NCBI GenBank assembly: GCA_001949185.1
Contig: BDGG01000009.1
Location: 803,347-867,346 of the forward strand
Direction of reading: 5' to 3'
DNA: 64,000 bases
DNA from: Ramazzottius varieornatus
Lineage: Eukaryota > Tardigrada > Eutardigrada > Parachela > Ramazzottiidae
Both the position numbers and the translations under genes were made by a program. Under the pieces are notes generated by a model that saw only the letters and a program-made list of their open reading frames with translations, was not told the origin of the DNA and did no database searches. This document shows, piece after piece, positions 43,701 to 52,980 of the stretch (positions are counted from its first letter, which is position 1; each line of letters opens with the position of its first letter).

Positions 43701-46505
43701 GATACTTTGGGGAACAGAACTACGATGGGCTTCTCGCCCGAAGAAACTGAGTTCCACGAAGTTAGTCGGGAGTTTAGTTTTTCTTCCAAATTTTACAGTT
43801 CACGAAAACGCTAAACATTGAGTTTGAGTGCGAAGGCTCTAAGACGACCGACACTGATGTGCCGTCCCACTGTGATATGGGAGCTCGGCAAACAAACTCG
43901 ATAAGATGGTTATTCTGGTTGGCGGACGCTTCCAGTCGGTAACACGGGGACTGTGCGCCACTTAGGAAAACAACCGAACTCGACAAGATTGGTTTTCGCA
44001 AGTGGCGCTCGTTTTTAGTTTTATTGACTGGTAGCGTGCGTCACTCAAGATAGCACTGTTGAACGTGTAGTTCGCAGTTGTCCCATAATTGTGTTTTTCG
44101 AGTAATATGGGTATCTTTCGTAGAGTGTTCTGAGGGCCTATTGCAAAGGTTTCCTCCAGCTGGACCTTCGTCGAAGGACAGCGGAAGCTCTTACGGTGGG
44201 GCTGCCGTGGTTTGGCAAACGCTTGCCCCTCATTGTGGACGTCCAGCTTTACTTTGTGGAGCCAGACGAAGAGCAGGAAAGTCCGTGCCTTCGTAAGGTT
44301 GCCTCTTCGATGGGCACTGGCGCGACCATCGTCCACCCGCGTCCACCGGCTTGCCGCAAAACGGATCCTGGGTTCAATCAACGCCTTGTCACTTGCACTG
44401 TGACGGCTGAAAGTGTAAAAGAAAAAGTCCACAACGAAAAGTAAGAAGATGTTACTTGAGTTTTTAACTTTTGCTCCCAGCTTGTGAACTCTTTCTCCCT
44501 GTAGGCATTTGACCACCGCGATTCGAGACCCGGAAAATTTTTCCGCTGTCGTTCTGGACATAACGTAGGGCTGGGCGCCTGACTTTATCATATCAGGTTT
44601 TCTAACTCTGTTATGGGTATGCTATGCGTTGTAGGTTTGGACGAACCTGGCCAGAGGGGGAAGTGGAGAAGGACCTAGTGAATCTGCTGGCAGTTTGTCA
44701 GCAAACTTATGACGAGATGCACAAGGCCGAAGATCCTGAAGAACCTATCGCTAAACTGAGTATGCCTCGCGAATATTTCTGCCTTGCTTTGGGCGGAAGG
44801 CAAACCGTGCGAGTTCGGTACCCTAGATGGCGCACGCTTCCGGCCGGTGGCAATGGAAGCGCGCGTTACTTGAGACAAAGATACAGGTTGATTCTAATTG
44901 ACTGAATGGATTTTGAGGTGCTGCAAAAAACCTTCCACTAATCTCTCCGCTTCTAAGCTTCACCTACGTATACTTTAAGCTGTTGAAATCATTCCCTAAA
45001 AAGTCCGTTGCGCCTGTACTCTTTGAAAAAACACGCACAAGAAAATTTCGACTACGAGGAAAACGAGCGCTGGTTTCAGAATCTTAAGTTGGCTCACTTC
45101 CGTCCGATCTCTCGCTACAAGCAGCTTTTTTAAAACATTTCGCTGGTGTAGTCCTGTTTGGATCACGTTCGTAAATAGTTATAAAATTGTTTCTTTTGAT
45201 GTTTCGATTTTTGGTGAAAACTGAGTCCAATAAACGAGTTGTTAAGCAAAACATCCAAGCTATATTCTGTATTATTTTCGATTCCAGATTTTGCATAGAA
45301 CAACTTGTGATCGAATCCTTCCTAAATATTAGCTCAAACAATTATGCGTCATAGAAAAATGATTTAGAATAAATTGATGGTCTTGCACGTCAAGCAGAAA
45401 TAATTCGCCCAAAAACGTCGTTTTTCCACCGGTAAAATGGGTGGTTTTCCGTGGATTGTACTAATCAAATGACCAACCCACGCTCAAGAAATTTATACAA
45501 CATATCAAGTTCTAAACGAGATCTATCGAACGAGCAGTAGCTTGACGATACCTGACCAGAAATAGCTGTACAACAAATTTGTAAATTCCATTCAGTCAAT
45601 TAGAATCAACCTATACCGTATTGTACGGTTCGTTTGCCGGCCTCCCATTCACTCTTGCGAATATTCGGCAAAAATTTTCAGTTATTCGAGAAATCTTTGT
45701 CGGTTTTCTTTTTACGCCGTTTTTTACTTTTGTGTCTTTCAGTTATCGAGAAGGAAATGCCGCATCTCCAGCACAGATTTATATTCGGTCGGCTTCTGCT
45801 GACAGAGTGCCGGCAAATTTGTTCGCAGGTTCCTGCAACGATTTTAGCGGAAGTTCGGGCCATCTTCAAACCCACCATGATCCACCTGAAGGTTCTCCGA
45901 GCCATATTGACCAGTCTGTACCCGGTGGAATCGGAAAAGGGTGACTTCGAAGACTGGAACAAGTGCAAGGACTGCGTGCGGCTGGAACTGCTGCGCCTGA
46001 TATCAGAGTATGACCCGACATCGTTGCTGACCGAAACGACATACCAAACTATCTACAATGCACTCCACGGTATATACTTCCGTTTGACTAACTACAGTTT
46101 GTGGGAGGGCGGCAAACGGAACGTGCAAGCTTGTTACCTCAAGTGGCGCACTTTTCGTTGTTTTTGGATAGAAACGTGCGCCACTTGGAAATAACGATCT
46201 TGTATGCTTGTTAGCTGTCCGGCAGATGTAGTATTTATAGTACTTCATATATATAGTTCATATTGTGGAGTTCTACATAAAAATTTTTACATCTCGCTTC
46301 TGCTGTTCCAGATGTCGCTCTGATGAGCGAGACGGAAGCAACTAACGCCCAGCCAGTGTTCAAGTTCTTCCATCGCTGGTGTGTCGTATGCTTACATCTA
46401 ATGACTTCCGCCGATGATGCTCGGAAAGGGACGTTTGCTAATGACTTCCAAGTCGTGTTCAAGCCATTAGTTAAAAACGCACCTGAGACACATAGAAATC
46501 TGTAG
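37799..46505 (+). CDS. EFCAB5-like EF-hand and GAF-domain protein
   Basis: The role in other animals is poorly known; orthologues are associated with ciliated and sperm cells. About 1,525 residues in 21 exons: 37799-38254, 38594-38882, 39181-39692, 39879 to about 40212, 40478-40677, 40764-40840, 40901-41056, 41138-41237, 41574-41888, 41945-42040, 42212-42393, 42460-42616, 42691-42845, 43079-43207, 43283 to about 43454, 43538-43760, 44124-44440, 44505-44564, 44635-44759, 45743-46069, 46312-46505. A degenerate EF-hand lies near residues 660-700 (LFEALDEIKTGYISRPKVLRLL). The GAF domain spans exons 14-17 (AAINSGKTECVDKVSDCLL, GTNGSFVCYPLMDQRGRLLGVLNLDTL). Exons 20-21 are helical (LKVLRAILTSLYP, FEDWNKCKDCVRLELLRLI). 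The donor of exon 4 is unresolved. Ten introns carry hairpin elements; the rest are 55-90 bp. Confidence 0.75.
38320..38512. mobile_element. GGCGCAC foldback element, 2 hairpins, EFCAB5-like intron 1
   Basis: The first loop is reversed (CCTGTCAATACCACC) and the second forward (GCTGCCGATGGCTGG). The right part is GATATTGTTTGCCGACTTGC. Confidence 0.87.
38974..39168. mobile_element. GGCGCAC foldback element, 2 hairpins, EFCAB5-like intron 2
   Basis: The left end, TCGGGAGCTCGGCAAACAAA, is nearly consensus. Two forward loops. The second left stem is AAGTGGCCCCCT and is unpaired at its tip. Confidence 0.88.
39696..39838. mobile_element. GGCGCAC foldback element, 1 hairpin, EFCAB5-like intron 3
   Basis: TTGGGAACTCGACGAGCAAC on the left; stem AAACGGAGCACG / GTACGCCACTTGG; loop forward; right arm TTTGTTTGGCCAGCTCGC. 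Confidence 0.87.
40235..40412. mobile_element. GGCGCAC foldback element, 2 hairpins, EFCAB5-like intron 4
   Basis: Stems GATCGTGGCGCACG / CGTGCGTCTCTTCG and AAGTGGCGCACG / CGTCCGCCACTTG, both loops reversed. The outer arms are decayed. Confidence 0.85.
41312..41508. mobile_element. GGCGCAC foldback element, 2 hairpins, EFCAB5-like intron 8
   Basis: Two near-identical reversed-loop stems (CCAATAACAACG, CTAATAACAATG) in direct tandem. Right arm GATGAATTCATTTGCAAACG. Confidence 0.88.
42093..42192. mobile_element. GGCGCAC foldback element, 1 hairpin, EFCAB5-like intron 10
   Basis: Left stem decayed to AACTGGTGCACG; right stem GTGCGCCACTTG intact; right end TTCGTTTGTCGACCTCCCA. The left outer arm is missing. 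Confidence 0.8.
42892..43056. mobile_element. GGCGCAC foldback element, 2 hairpins, EFCAB5-like intron 13
   Basis: The first loop is reversed and the second forward (CAGTGTTGTCGGCAGG). Right arm TGAATTTGTATGCCGAGCTTCC. Confidence 0.86.
43876..44094. mobile_element. GGCGCAC foldback element, 2 hairpins, EFCAB5-like intron 16
   Basis: The left end, TATGGGAGCTCGGCAAACAA, is consensus. The right end is GTAGTTCGCAGTTGTCCCATA. TA flanks both ends. The loops are in opposite orientation. Confidence 0.9.
44798..44905. mobile_element. GGCGCAC foldback element, 1 hairpin, EFCAB5-like intron 19
   Basis: Stem AGATGGCGCACG / GCGCGTTACTTG. The loop is reversed and GC-shifted. Aged copy in the longest intron of the gene (983 bp). 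Confidence 0.8.
46105..46228. mobile_element. GGCGCAC foldback element, 1 hairpin, EFCAB5-like intron 20
   Basis: GGGCGGCAAACGGAACGTGC on the left; intact stem AAGTGGCGCAC / GTGCGCCACTTGG; loop forward; right arm TTGTTAGCTGTCCGG. Confidence 0.89.
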
Positions 46506-46868
46506 AGCACTGGAAACTCGGGAATCGAAATCAACCAGAACGTTTTCCCAAGTCGTGCATGCTCCCGGCTACCGGCACTGGAAGGGTGCGCCACTCGAGA
46601 AAACAATTAGGTCGAGTTTGCTTGCCGTGCTGCCGAACAGATATCCATGGAGACACGTACTGTACTGGTACACTCACATTTCGCGCAGTAAAATATTTTC
46701 GGACTACAGTTTCGGTACGCGACTGAGAAAGCCATACCCGGCCGAACCAAGGTAACGAGCAGGCGAAAACGTAATTTACGTAAGTGAGCTATCAGAGCCG
46801 AATAAAACTCCAGCATTAATTTGTTACTTCTTTAAATTTCATTCAGATGAACTCTTCAGCGAGAAAAT
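46506..46868. other. Short spacer, EFCAB5-like end to next start
   Basis: 363 bp containing one hairpin element (46512-46640) and AATAAA at 46801-46806. The latter is the likely polyadenylation signal of the upstream gene and overlaps the next gene's leader. An acceptor ATTCAG at about 46846 may belong to a leader intron. Confidence 0.45.
46512..46640. mobile_element. GGCGCAC foldback element, 1 hairpin, intergenic
   Basis: ACTCGGGAATCGAAATCAAC on the left; stem AAGTCGTGCATG / GTGCGCCACTCG; loop reversed; right arm GAGTTTGCTTGCCGTGCTGC. About 7 bp after the EFCAB5-like stop codon. Confidence 0.85.
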
Positions 46869-49149
46869 ATGTCTTCCTCGCCACATTTGCAGCAGTCTTT
46901 TCTTGCGCATCTGCGTGAGAAGGTCGAGAGCGTCAGATCAGCCGTCTTCCGTACTTATCATGAATACCCGTATCACTGTATAGCTTACAGTTTATTCGTT
47001 CTGCGATACCTGGTTCCTTACGTTTACGACCTGTCGGTGATTGTTGCCCATTCGGTTGCATTTTCCGATCAGCCTTTGGTCCTGTACAGCATCTTGGCGG
47101 TCCTGCTTGCCGCCATTGCACGCGCTCGTCATAGAATCAAAGTTTTGTTTTGCCATCGTTCAGAGACCATATCACATATGGCACCACTTGAACGGAAGCG
47201 GAAGTCGTTTGAGCCTTTGCAAGTAACGAACACTTCGAACCAGGAAGTAGTCCAGCCGTTTGGATGCCAGGGTGTGAACGAGCTCCAATGTGTCAGAAAG
47301 CAAAAGCTTTCCCCACCAGTCAAGCGTTCAGAGAGATCCTCCACCGTCGAGAAACAGTACGTCCTTCCAGGTACGTATAAGATTCTCTGTACTTGAGCAT
47401 GTTACTACAATAGGTAGCATTTATGGCAGCTCGGCAAACGAACTCCACAAGATGGTTTTCCCAAGCGGCGCACTTTTCCCAGCCAGGAACACTGAAACCG
47501 TGCCTCAATTGGTGAACAAGATTGACCAGATTTGTCTCACAAGTGGCGCACTTTCCCGGTGTTATTGGCTTGATGCGTGCGCCACTTGGAAAAGCGATCG
47601 CGTCGAGCTGGCTTGCCGAGCTCTCATATGGTCTTTTCACTCTTTTTGTGTCAGTTGGACTCTGATGGAATTTTTTTGACCTCGAAGACAAGTTATTCCC
47701 TTTGCCTCCGCCCCCACCGGTTCCTCCGAAGTCGACCAGTCTTCCAACGGCAAACACAAAGGATGATATAACGCCAATCGTTACCGAGCCGAACTTGGGC
47801 GGGTATTTAAGTCGTGAGCTTGGTAAAGAGAACGAACCCGCTGTAGAGAACTGGAGTGTATTTGACGTCTCGTCAGGCCTCGCGACTGAACTGTTCCCAA
47901 AAAGAGGTAGGACTAGTTGTTTACTTGACCTGTTACTGTTCTGATGTACCTTCCGAATAATTGTTTGCATGCTTGTAGAAAGCGATATTTGTCTGATCGA
48001 GGGAGAGAAGGAAAACTCGCTGACTCAGTTCCCTCATCTGGTGCTCTCCTCTCCTAAATCAGCCTCCCAGCCTTACCGAACAAAAGCCTTCCAAGAGTGG
48101 GTAACCTTCGAGAACTCCAGGGAGAAACTGCCTGCCCACCTAGCAGGCGACCAGCTTGCATCCGACGAAGATTTTACCCTGAGCGAGCAGTCATACAGTG
48201 TATCGACGGACTGTGAAACCGACGAAAAAGTCACGTACATTCACTTTCCGTCACCGGTACCCGGTTAGTTCTTAACGGGATACTTTTGTATTAAACAAGG
48301 TGCACAAAATTTGTTTTTTTCTGGCAACTCCTGCTCGCAGATTTTCCCTCTCCCAAAGAAAGGCGGATAAAAATCGAGCTTCCCAAAGATATTCCGTCCG
48401 AGACCAGTATAACAACTGAAATTACCTACATGAGTAAGCTGTCCAGTGCCCGCTGTGAAGGTACGAATGGGAAGCCCGGCAAACGTAACGTACGAGCTTC
48501 TCGCCTCAAGTGATGCGCGCTCCAGGCTTGTTACAATGAAAATGTGCGCCAGTTGAGATTGTTGTCTTAGGTGACGCACGTTCTCAACTTATCGCAATAG
48601 ATACATGCGCCACTCGAGTTAACCGTCTTGCGCGTTCCGTTTGCCGGCCTAGAAGTATGTTTCTTGCACTGTAAGATTATATCCGGACTACGTTTACTTG
48701 GAAATGTTGCTTATGTGCCCATTAGAACCCGATTTCCCTCTGTCCTGCACGGAAGCTCCCGGATTATGTCAGTCATGGATAGGCTGTTTCAGCGTTCGCA
48801 AAGGTCTCCGGTGGAGAAAGTGCAACGTGGTTTTTGAAGACGATTATTTGGAAATCAGTGCGGCGTCGCTGAAGGTTGGTTATGTCATGAGTTTTTCTTT
48901 CGGAAGGCAAGTTTTGATTTTGTATGTATTTTGCAGGGTCATGAAAGAAGTCTGTTGCGCTACCCAGTGTCGAATTTCTCTGTCCGGACGAAGAATAACT
49001 TAAAATGCGGTCCCGGGCACGGCAGTATTTTAATACTATCTTCTCCTAATTTGCCGGAAATATCTCTCAGGGTGTTTGACAATAGCATCAAATGTGAGTT
49101 CCTCTGCTTTGTGGAAGACTTGATGCCACGACGCCGCATAAACTCCTGA
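46869..49149 (+). CDS. Membrane protein with PH-like C-terminal domain, unrecognised
   Basis: Exons 46869 to about 47371, 47688-47906, 47979-48263, 48341-48460, 48726-48874, 48937-49149, in phase; about 495 residues. The N-terminal part has two hydrophobic stretches, YHCIAYSLFVLRYLVPYVYD and LVLYSILAVLLAAIARA, consistent with a hairpin or two-pass membrane anchor. The middle is Lys/Ser-rich, then PLPPPPPVPP, a possible SH3 or WW ligand, then acidic. The last 115 residues (SWIGCFSVRKGLRWRKCNVV, FEDDYLEISAASLKGHE, GHGSILILSSPNLPEISLRV) have the strand pattern and Trp-x-Lys-x-x-Leu style of a PH domain. Membrane anchor plus PH-like domain suggests a role at a membrane contact or signalling surface; that is inference. 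Introns 1 and 4 hold hairpin elements. Confidence 0.7.
47424..47626. mobile_element. GGCGCAC foldback element, 2 hairpins, in an intron
   Basis: Left end TATGGCAGCTCGGCAAACG, right end TTGCCGAGCTCTCATATG, so TA-flanked. The first loop is reversed and the second forward (GGTGTTATTGGCTTG). Confidence 0.9.
48473..48656. mobile_element. GGCGCAC foldback element, 2 hairpins, in an intron
   Basis: CCCGGCAAACGTAACGTACG on the left; two reversed-loop stems (AAGTGATGCGCG / GTGCGCCAGTTG, AGGTGACGCACG / ATGCGCCACTCG); right arm GTTCCGTTTGCCGGCC. Confidence 0.87.
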
Positions 49150-49468
49150 CGAGTAGAGCCCTTGTGGCTTTCTCGTTCAAGGTCCTCCGAGTCCATTTGT
49201 ATACATTACCATATTGCAACATCCAGTGCGCAAATTTGATTTGACAATATAATCTGCTGTTGAAGTTGTTGCTTTCCGTCGTTGACAAGCTTGTGTACTT
49301 TCGGCTGTATCTTAATTACAAGTGAGTGAAGACCTTCGAGGACCGCCTAGCTACTGTGTTTTGGGACTCCGGAGGGTAGACCACATGTACGTGCCGCGCC
49401 GAAGACGGTTGCTGCTTCAATGCTGGTTTCTCTGCACGAGATTTCTGATCGTGTGTATTGCACAGTAG

Positions 49469-50139
49469 ACAATGGGACCTCTAGGAAGAACCTTCACGAT
49501 GGCGTTCATGTTTGTCATGTCCGTTCTGCTGTGTAGCGTTGCGCTCGCTCCATCTTCGACCATAAGGAGGAAGAGCGGCTTCGTCACCGAAACGGTTCAC
49601 TGTCTACGAAGCTGAACGACGGTAAGCATCGAGACTCCAATAGGACTTCGGAGAATGATTCCTCAAATCGCTGCTTCCGGTGGCGCACATTTGTAGTTGT
49701 TATTGGCTGGGAGACTGCGCCACTTGGGAACACGATCTGCGTGAACTCATTTACCGACGCCCCAGATGAACTAGCTGACACACAATAATTTCTTCCTTCT
49801 CAGCTTGTGTTACCGGTGAAAGAGTCCGAAGCGATGACTCGGGTTTTCTCTGGTGCACTTGTCGGCATGGACGGAAGGTTTGCGCAAAGATACAATGCAG
49901 CAAGATTGAAGTTCCGAATCCCTGCAAGCTCATTAGAGCGAGAGGTCACTGTTGTCCCAAAGTATTATGCGGTAAGCCGTGGACGGTACGATCATTCGTA
50001 CGTATATTCTATCAGGATCTCTCAGCCCAAGCGACACGTTTTCTTTCCAGAAACCAGAAACCTGACGACGTCTGTATTCTACAGTTTGCCGCGGATTGTG
50101 CTGCCATCTAACATGTTTGAAACGCACACGGATCCCTAG
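49469..50139 (+). CDS. Small secreted protein with a VWC-like cysteine domain
   Basis: Exon 1 begins ATGGGACCTCTAGG at 49469 and encodes a good signal peptide (MAFMFVMSVLLCSVALA). It ends at a GTAAGC donor at 49621. Exon 2, about 49805-49972, read in phase from that donor's frame, gives ACVTGERVRSDDSGFLWCTC, HGRKVCAKIQCSKIEVPNPC and RGHCCPKVLC. Its Cys spacing, with CxC, CCP and a final C, matches von Willebrand factor C / chordin-type modules. A GTAAGC donor follows at 49973. A last exon from a TTTCCAG acceptor at 50052 may end at 50139. Odd: the signal-peptide frame stops at AGC-TGA before the donor, while the frame feeding the Cys domain lacks a Met. An unseen splice or a frameshift must reconcile them. 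Confidence 0.5.
49660..49772. mobile_element. GGCGCAC foldback element, 1 hairpin, VWC-like gene intron
   Basis: Stem CCGGTGGCGCACA / CTGCGCCACTTGG, loop GTTGTTATTGGCTGG forward, right arm AACTCATTTACCGACGCCCC. Confidence 0.87.
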
Positions 50140-50255
50140 CTCCTAACGGACTTCCGGGAATTCATTATATCCCGAACGAACAAGAAAATTGAGTAATATT
50201 CTTACACCTACGCGGTATGAAATTTTTCGTTTTTAGAGTGTAAAGAAAAGTTCTG

Positions 50256-50360
50256 GGCTGGTTGGCAAGCGAAACGTACAATACCTTCAACTCCAGAGCC
50301 GCACTTTCCCATTGTTATGACTGGAAGCGCGCGCCACTTGGAAAACGATCTTTCGTGTAC
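50256..50360. mobile_element. GGCGCAC foldback element, 1 hairpin, decayed
   Basis: TGGTTGGCAAGCGAAACGTAC on the left; left stem CAGAGCCGCACT mutated; right stem GCGCGCCACTTGG intact; loop forward. Confidence 0.78.
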
Positions 50361-51397
50361 GTAATGTTAAGGGAGGAGTCCGGAAACGACCGGGTTCTCG
50401 TGCGGAACCCAAGACGGAAATCGGGTACGTTAGTTCCCAGACACTATCTTCACGCCTCGAAGTAACACCCCGTATAGGCGTGCATTACATCACGCAAGTT
50501 CCCCGGAGAGGCTTCCTGGTGGCAGAGTGTCCGCTTGCGGTTCTCCGTAGATGACAACCCTGCGGGTGCGATCGTTTCTCTTGTTTTCATGGTCACGCCA
50601 TGCAGTAAGCAGATCCTCGTTCCTGTCAATTTAGTTCTCTAGGGAGTATTCCAACCGTGCCACCCGATACCAGTCTAATTATTTCCGGGCCTCATTTCCG
50701 GTATGCATATATTGTAAACACAAACTCTCCCGATACTGCAATCCGGTAATTACCTCGCTATATATTGCAAAAGACACACAATACAGAAAAAAATGTGTAT
50801 CCCGTTAAAACACTGTATCCGTATCTTTTGTAACTTCTAACCGTGCGTGCTCCTGTTTGGTAACTCATGCTGGTTGCTCTGCGCTGGCCGTTTTTCATCA
50901 AGGAACATCATGAAGGTACGAGTGGGTGTCGGCGGCCCAATACCAACACAATGGACGCTTAGTTGAAATGTTCAGGAATCGAGTTGAAGTTTTGGGACCT
51001 CAAGGGCGAATTTGAACTACTGATGCAGTCAGGTGTAACAGACATGGAGGAAAACGATGCTCGAGCTCACTCGACCGTCTGACCAGTGGTCAAGCGGCTA
51101 CGTCAGAAAAATCTGACGAGGCTGGAAATGTTGAGTGAAAATATTATGACGTCACGGTGACATCATACAGCGTGAAAATGCGGCTGCGTCTTTCCGGACG
51201 CAAAACACCTCAGATCGGGGTATTCCAGCTGGCAATCACCCTCAGAATTCTCGGGAAAATCATCCCAAAAGCGCGAAAATTTTTCCTAGACTTTGAACCA
51301 CGCCGAGGTGCGGCAACTGCGGCACCTGATGTTCCTGAATATTGTCATCAACTTGATGTCACAAAAGGACAATTTGGAAGCAAAATCCATTGTGTTG

Positions 51398-51609
51398 GTA
51401 CTTTAAAGTGCCAATCATGCGGGACAGGTTTGGATCCGGGTGCGTGTAAAAAGGCCGCGCGAATGGTGGGTGAAATATCAAGTCAACGTGTGTGTCGATC
51501 AGCCGATCGCTACGACATGACACATAATAGCCAACACGGCGCGTACCGGGGGGATTCTTTACGCGGACCCGGACCAATCTTGTCCCACTTCATTGGCACG
51601 TTAAAGTAG
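51398..51609. mobile_element. 212-bp foldback element with about 55-bp arms
   Basis: TACTTTAAAGTGCCAAT at 51398-51414 is mirrored by ATTGGCACGTTAAAGTA at 51593-51609. The symmetry continues inward with a few mismatches (CGGGACAGG / CTTGTCCCAC, TCCGGGTGCG / CGCGGACCCGGA) to about 51453 and 51555. No coding capacity. Confidence 0.78.
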
Positions 51610-52733
51610 TGGGCCGCTGAAGCTTAAGTATCGTACTGTTGCGTCTGAACCTAGTACAAACTGCACCGAACCGTGCTTAGGCACTAGATTGCTTGCAGGC
51701 CACAGAGCGCCACAAACTCTTTCATGATGTTTTCCATACGTCGCCCAATACAGAGCAGTCTTTCTCCAGTATGAATTTTTCAATTCTAATTGCAATTACG
51801 ATTAATCGGACTACTTCGGGCGGCAGCCATTTCAATCATCCGAGACTCAGCTCAGCTGAATTAGGAATTACAATTAATCGGAATTCAACTCGCATCAGCA
51901 ATTGAAATTATTTCAATTGCTGCGGTTCATGTTTTAGATCTGAATACTCCCGAAATATCGGGTTTCAAAGCAGTTAAGCCTATCGTTTCATAAGTGTGGA
52001 ATGGATATTGGATGTTTAGCTCAAACCATGTTGTACAATAATTAAGGCGTCAAACACGGATGCGCTGATGGAAGCAGGTATTATAATGCTTCCTGAGGCC
52101 CCGTACGTACGTCATCATACACGAGAAAAATCCCTTAAGAGGTTGGTAGGGAAAAATACCGGGACCGGGGTTTACCTTCGCGCGTATTTATGCACCGCGC
52201 GTAATTCGCAAAACAAAACTGTAAACCGTAGTGCCACAACCCCATACGCATAGATGTTCGCCGAATCAAGCGCCAGAGATACCCAGAAACTCCGATACTT
52301 GGTATACCCACGTGTGTTTTACCGCGCTGCAGGGCGCAAATTCAATAATTTGAATAGCCACATTGTTTATTTTAATTACCAATCATAATTCTTCCGCTTT
52401 CAGAATTCTACTACAGTTCTGATTAATAGTGAAATTGCCCAGCTTGGGATTCCCGATTTCAATTGTCATATTGGAATTCAAAAACAGTCGTTTTCGGCCA
52501 TTTTCAATTATGAATTGTAATGATCGGAGCAACACTGATACAGAGTTAGTGAACAACATCAGTATCGAAGGACCGGGAAAACACTCAGAGTCCACGAACC
52601 AGGTTGATACAGGAACCGGGAGAACGAACCGTGTGCCATGCTTACTGTACCGCCCACCATGGGTGATCAGTTTGCCTTGTTTAGGTAAGGCCTAGGCCCT
52701 AGGGACAAACACCTCCACGCAGCCGTTTCCACG

Positions 52734-52747
52734 ACGTACGTACGTAC
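52734..52747. repeat. (GTAC)n run
   Basis: ACGTACGTACGTAC, followed by AGTACATAC. A short simple repeat about 235 bp before the APC start codon. Confidence 0.7.
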
Positions 52748-52772
52748 AGTACATACTTAGGTATGCATGTCA

Positions 52773-52780
52773 TGACGTCA
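52773..52780. promoter_or_regulatory. CRE-type palindrome upstream of APC
   Basis: Perfect TGACGTCA, 201 bp before the APC start codon, followed by a half site GCGTCA. The CREB/ATF consensus is known; binding here is inference. Confidence 0.4.
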
Positions 52781-52980
52781 GCGTCATCGCTTCCCCGTCC
52801 GGCTTGCTTCAGTTGACACTGCGCTGCGGCGCGCAGCCGGAGTGAGGGGAAATGGAAACGCCAGCGGTCCATTCTCCTTTCATTCCTTTTGTGTTGCGGT
52901 GATGAGATTCTGCTCTATGATCGTCTTATGAGGGAGAAAAGGAGCCCGACACTGCCCTGAGCTACGGTTTGATCTGCGGT

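Larger units (their letters stand above)
50140..52980. other. Repeat-rich spacer upstream of APC
   Basis: Holds a decayed hairpin element (50256-50360), a 212-bp foldback element (51398-51609), an AT-rich stretch with repeated AATTAxxATTAATCGG units (51788 and 51866), and a (GTAC)n run near 52735. No coding sequence is supported. The APC promoter lies at its right edge. Confidence 0.4.

Noticed and set aside
44760-44905. Coding extension of EFCAB5-like exon 19 into the repeat
   Set aside because: An A/GTATGC donor at 44759 joins in phase to the strong exon at 45743, so the repeat is intronic.
49807-50139. 110-codon open frame covering the VWC-like exon
   Set aside because: Its reading frame differs from the one giving the ordered cysteine domain. 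Only its last about 30 codons might be used as a terminal exon.
51157-51609. 150-codon plus-strand open frame
   Set aside because: It begins without ATG, has no domain, and its 3' half lies entirely within the 212-bp foldback element.
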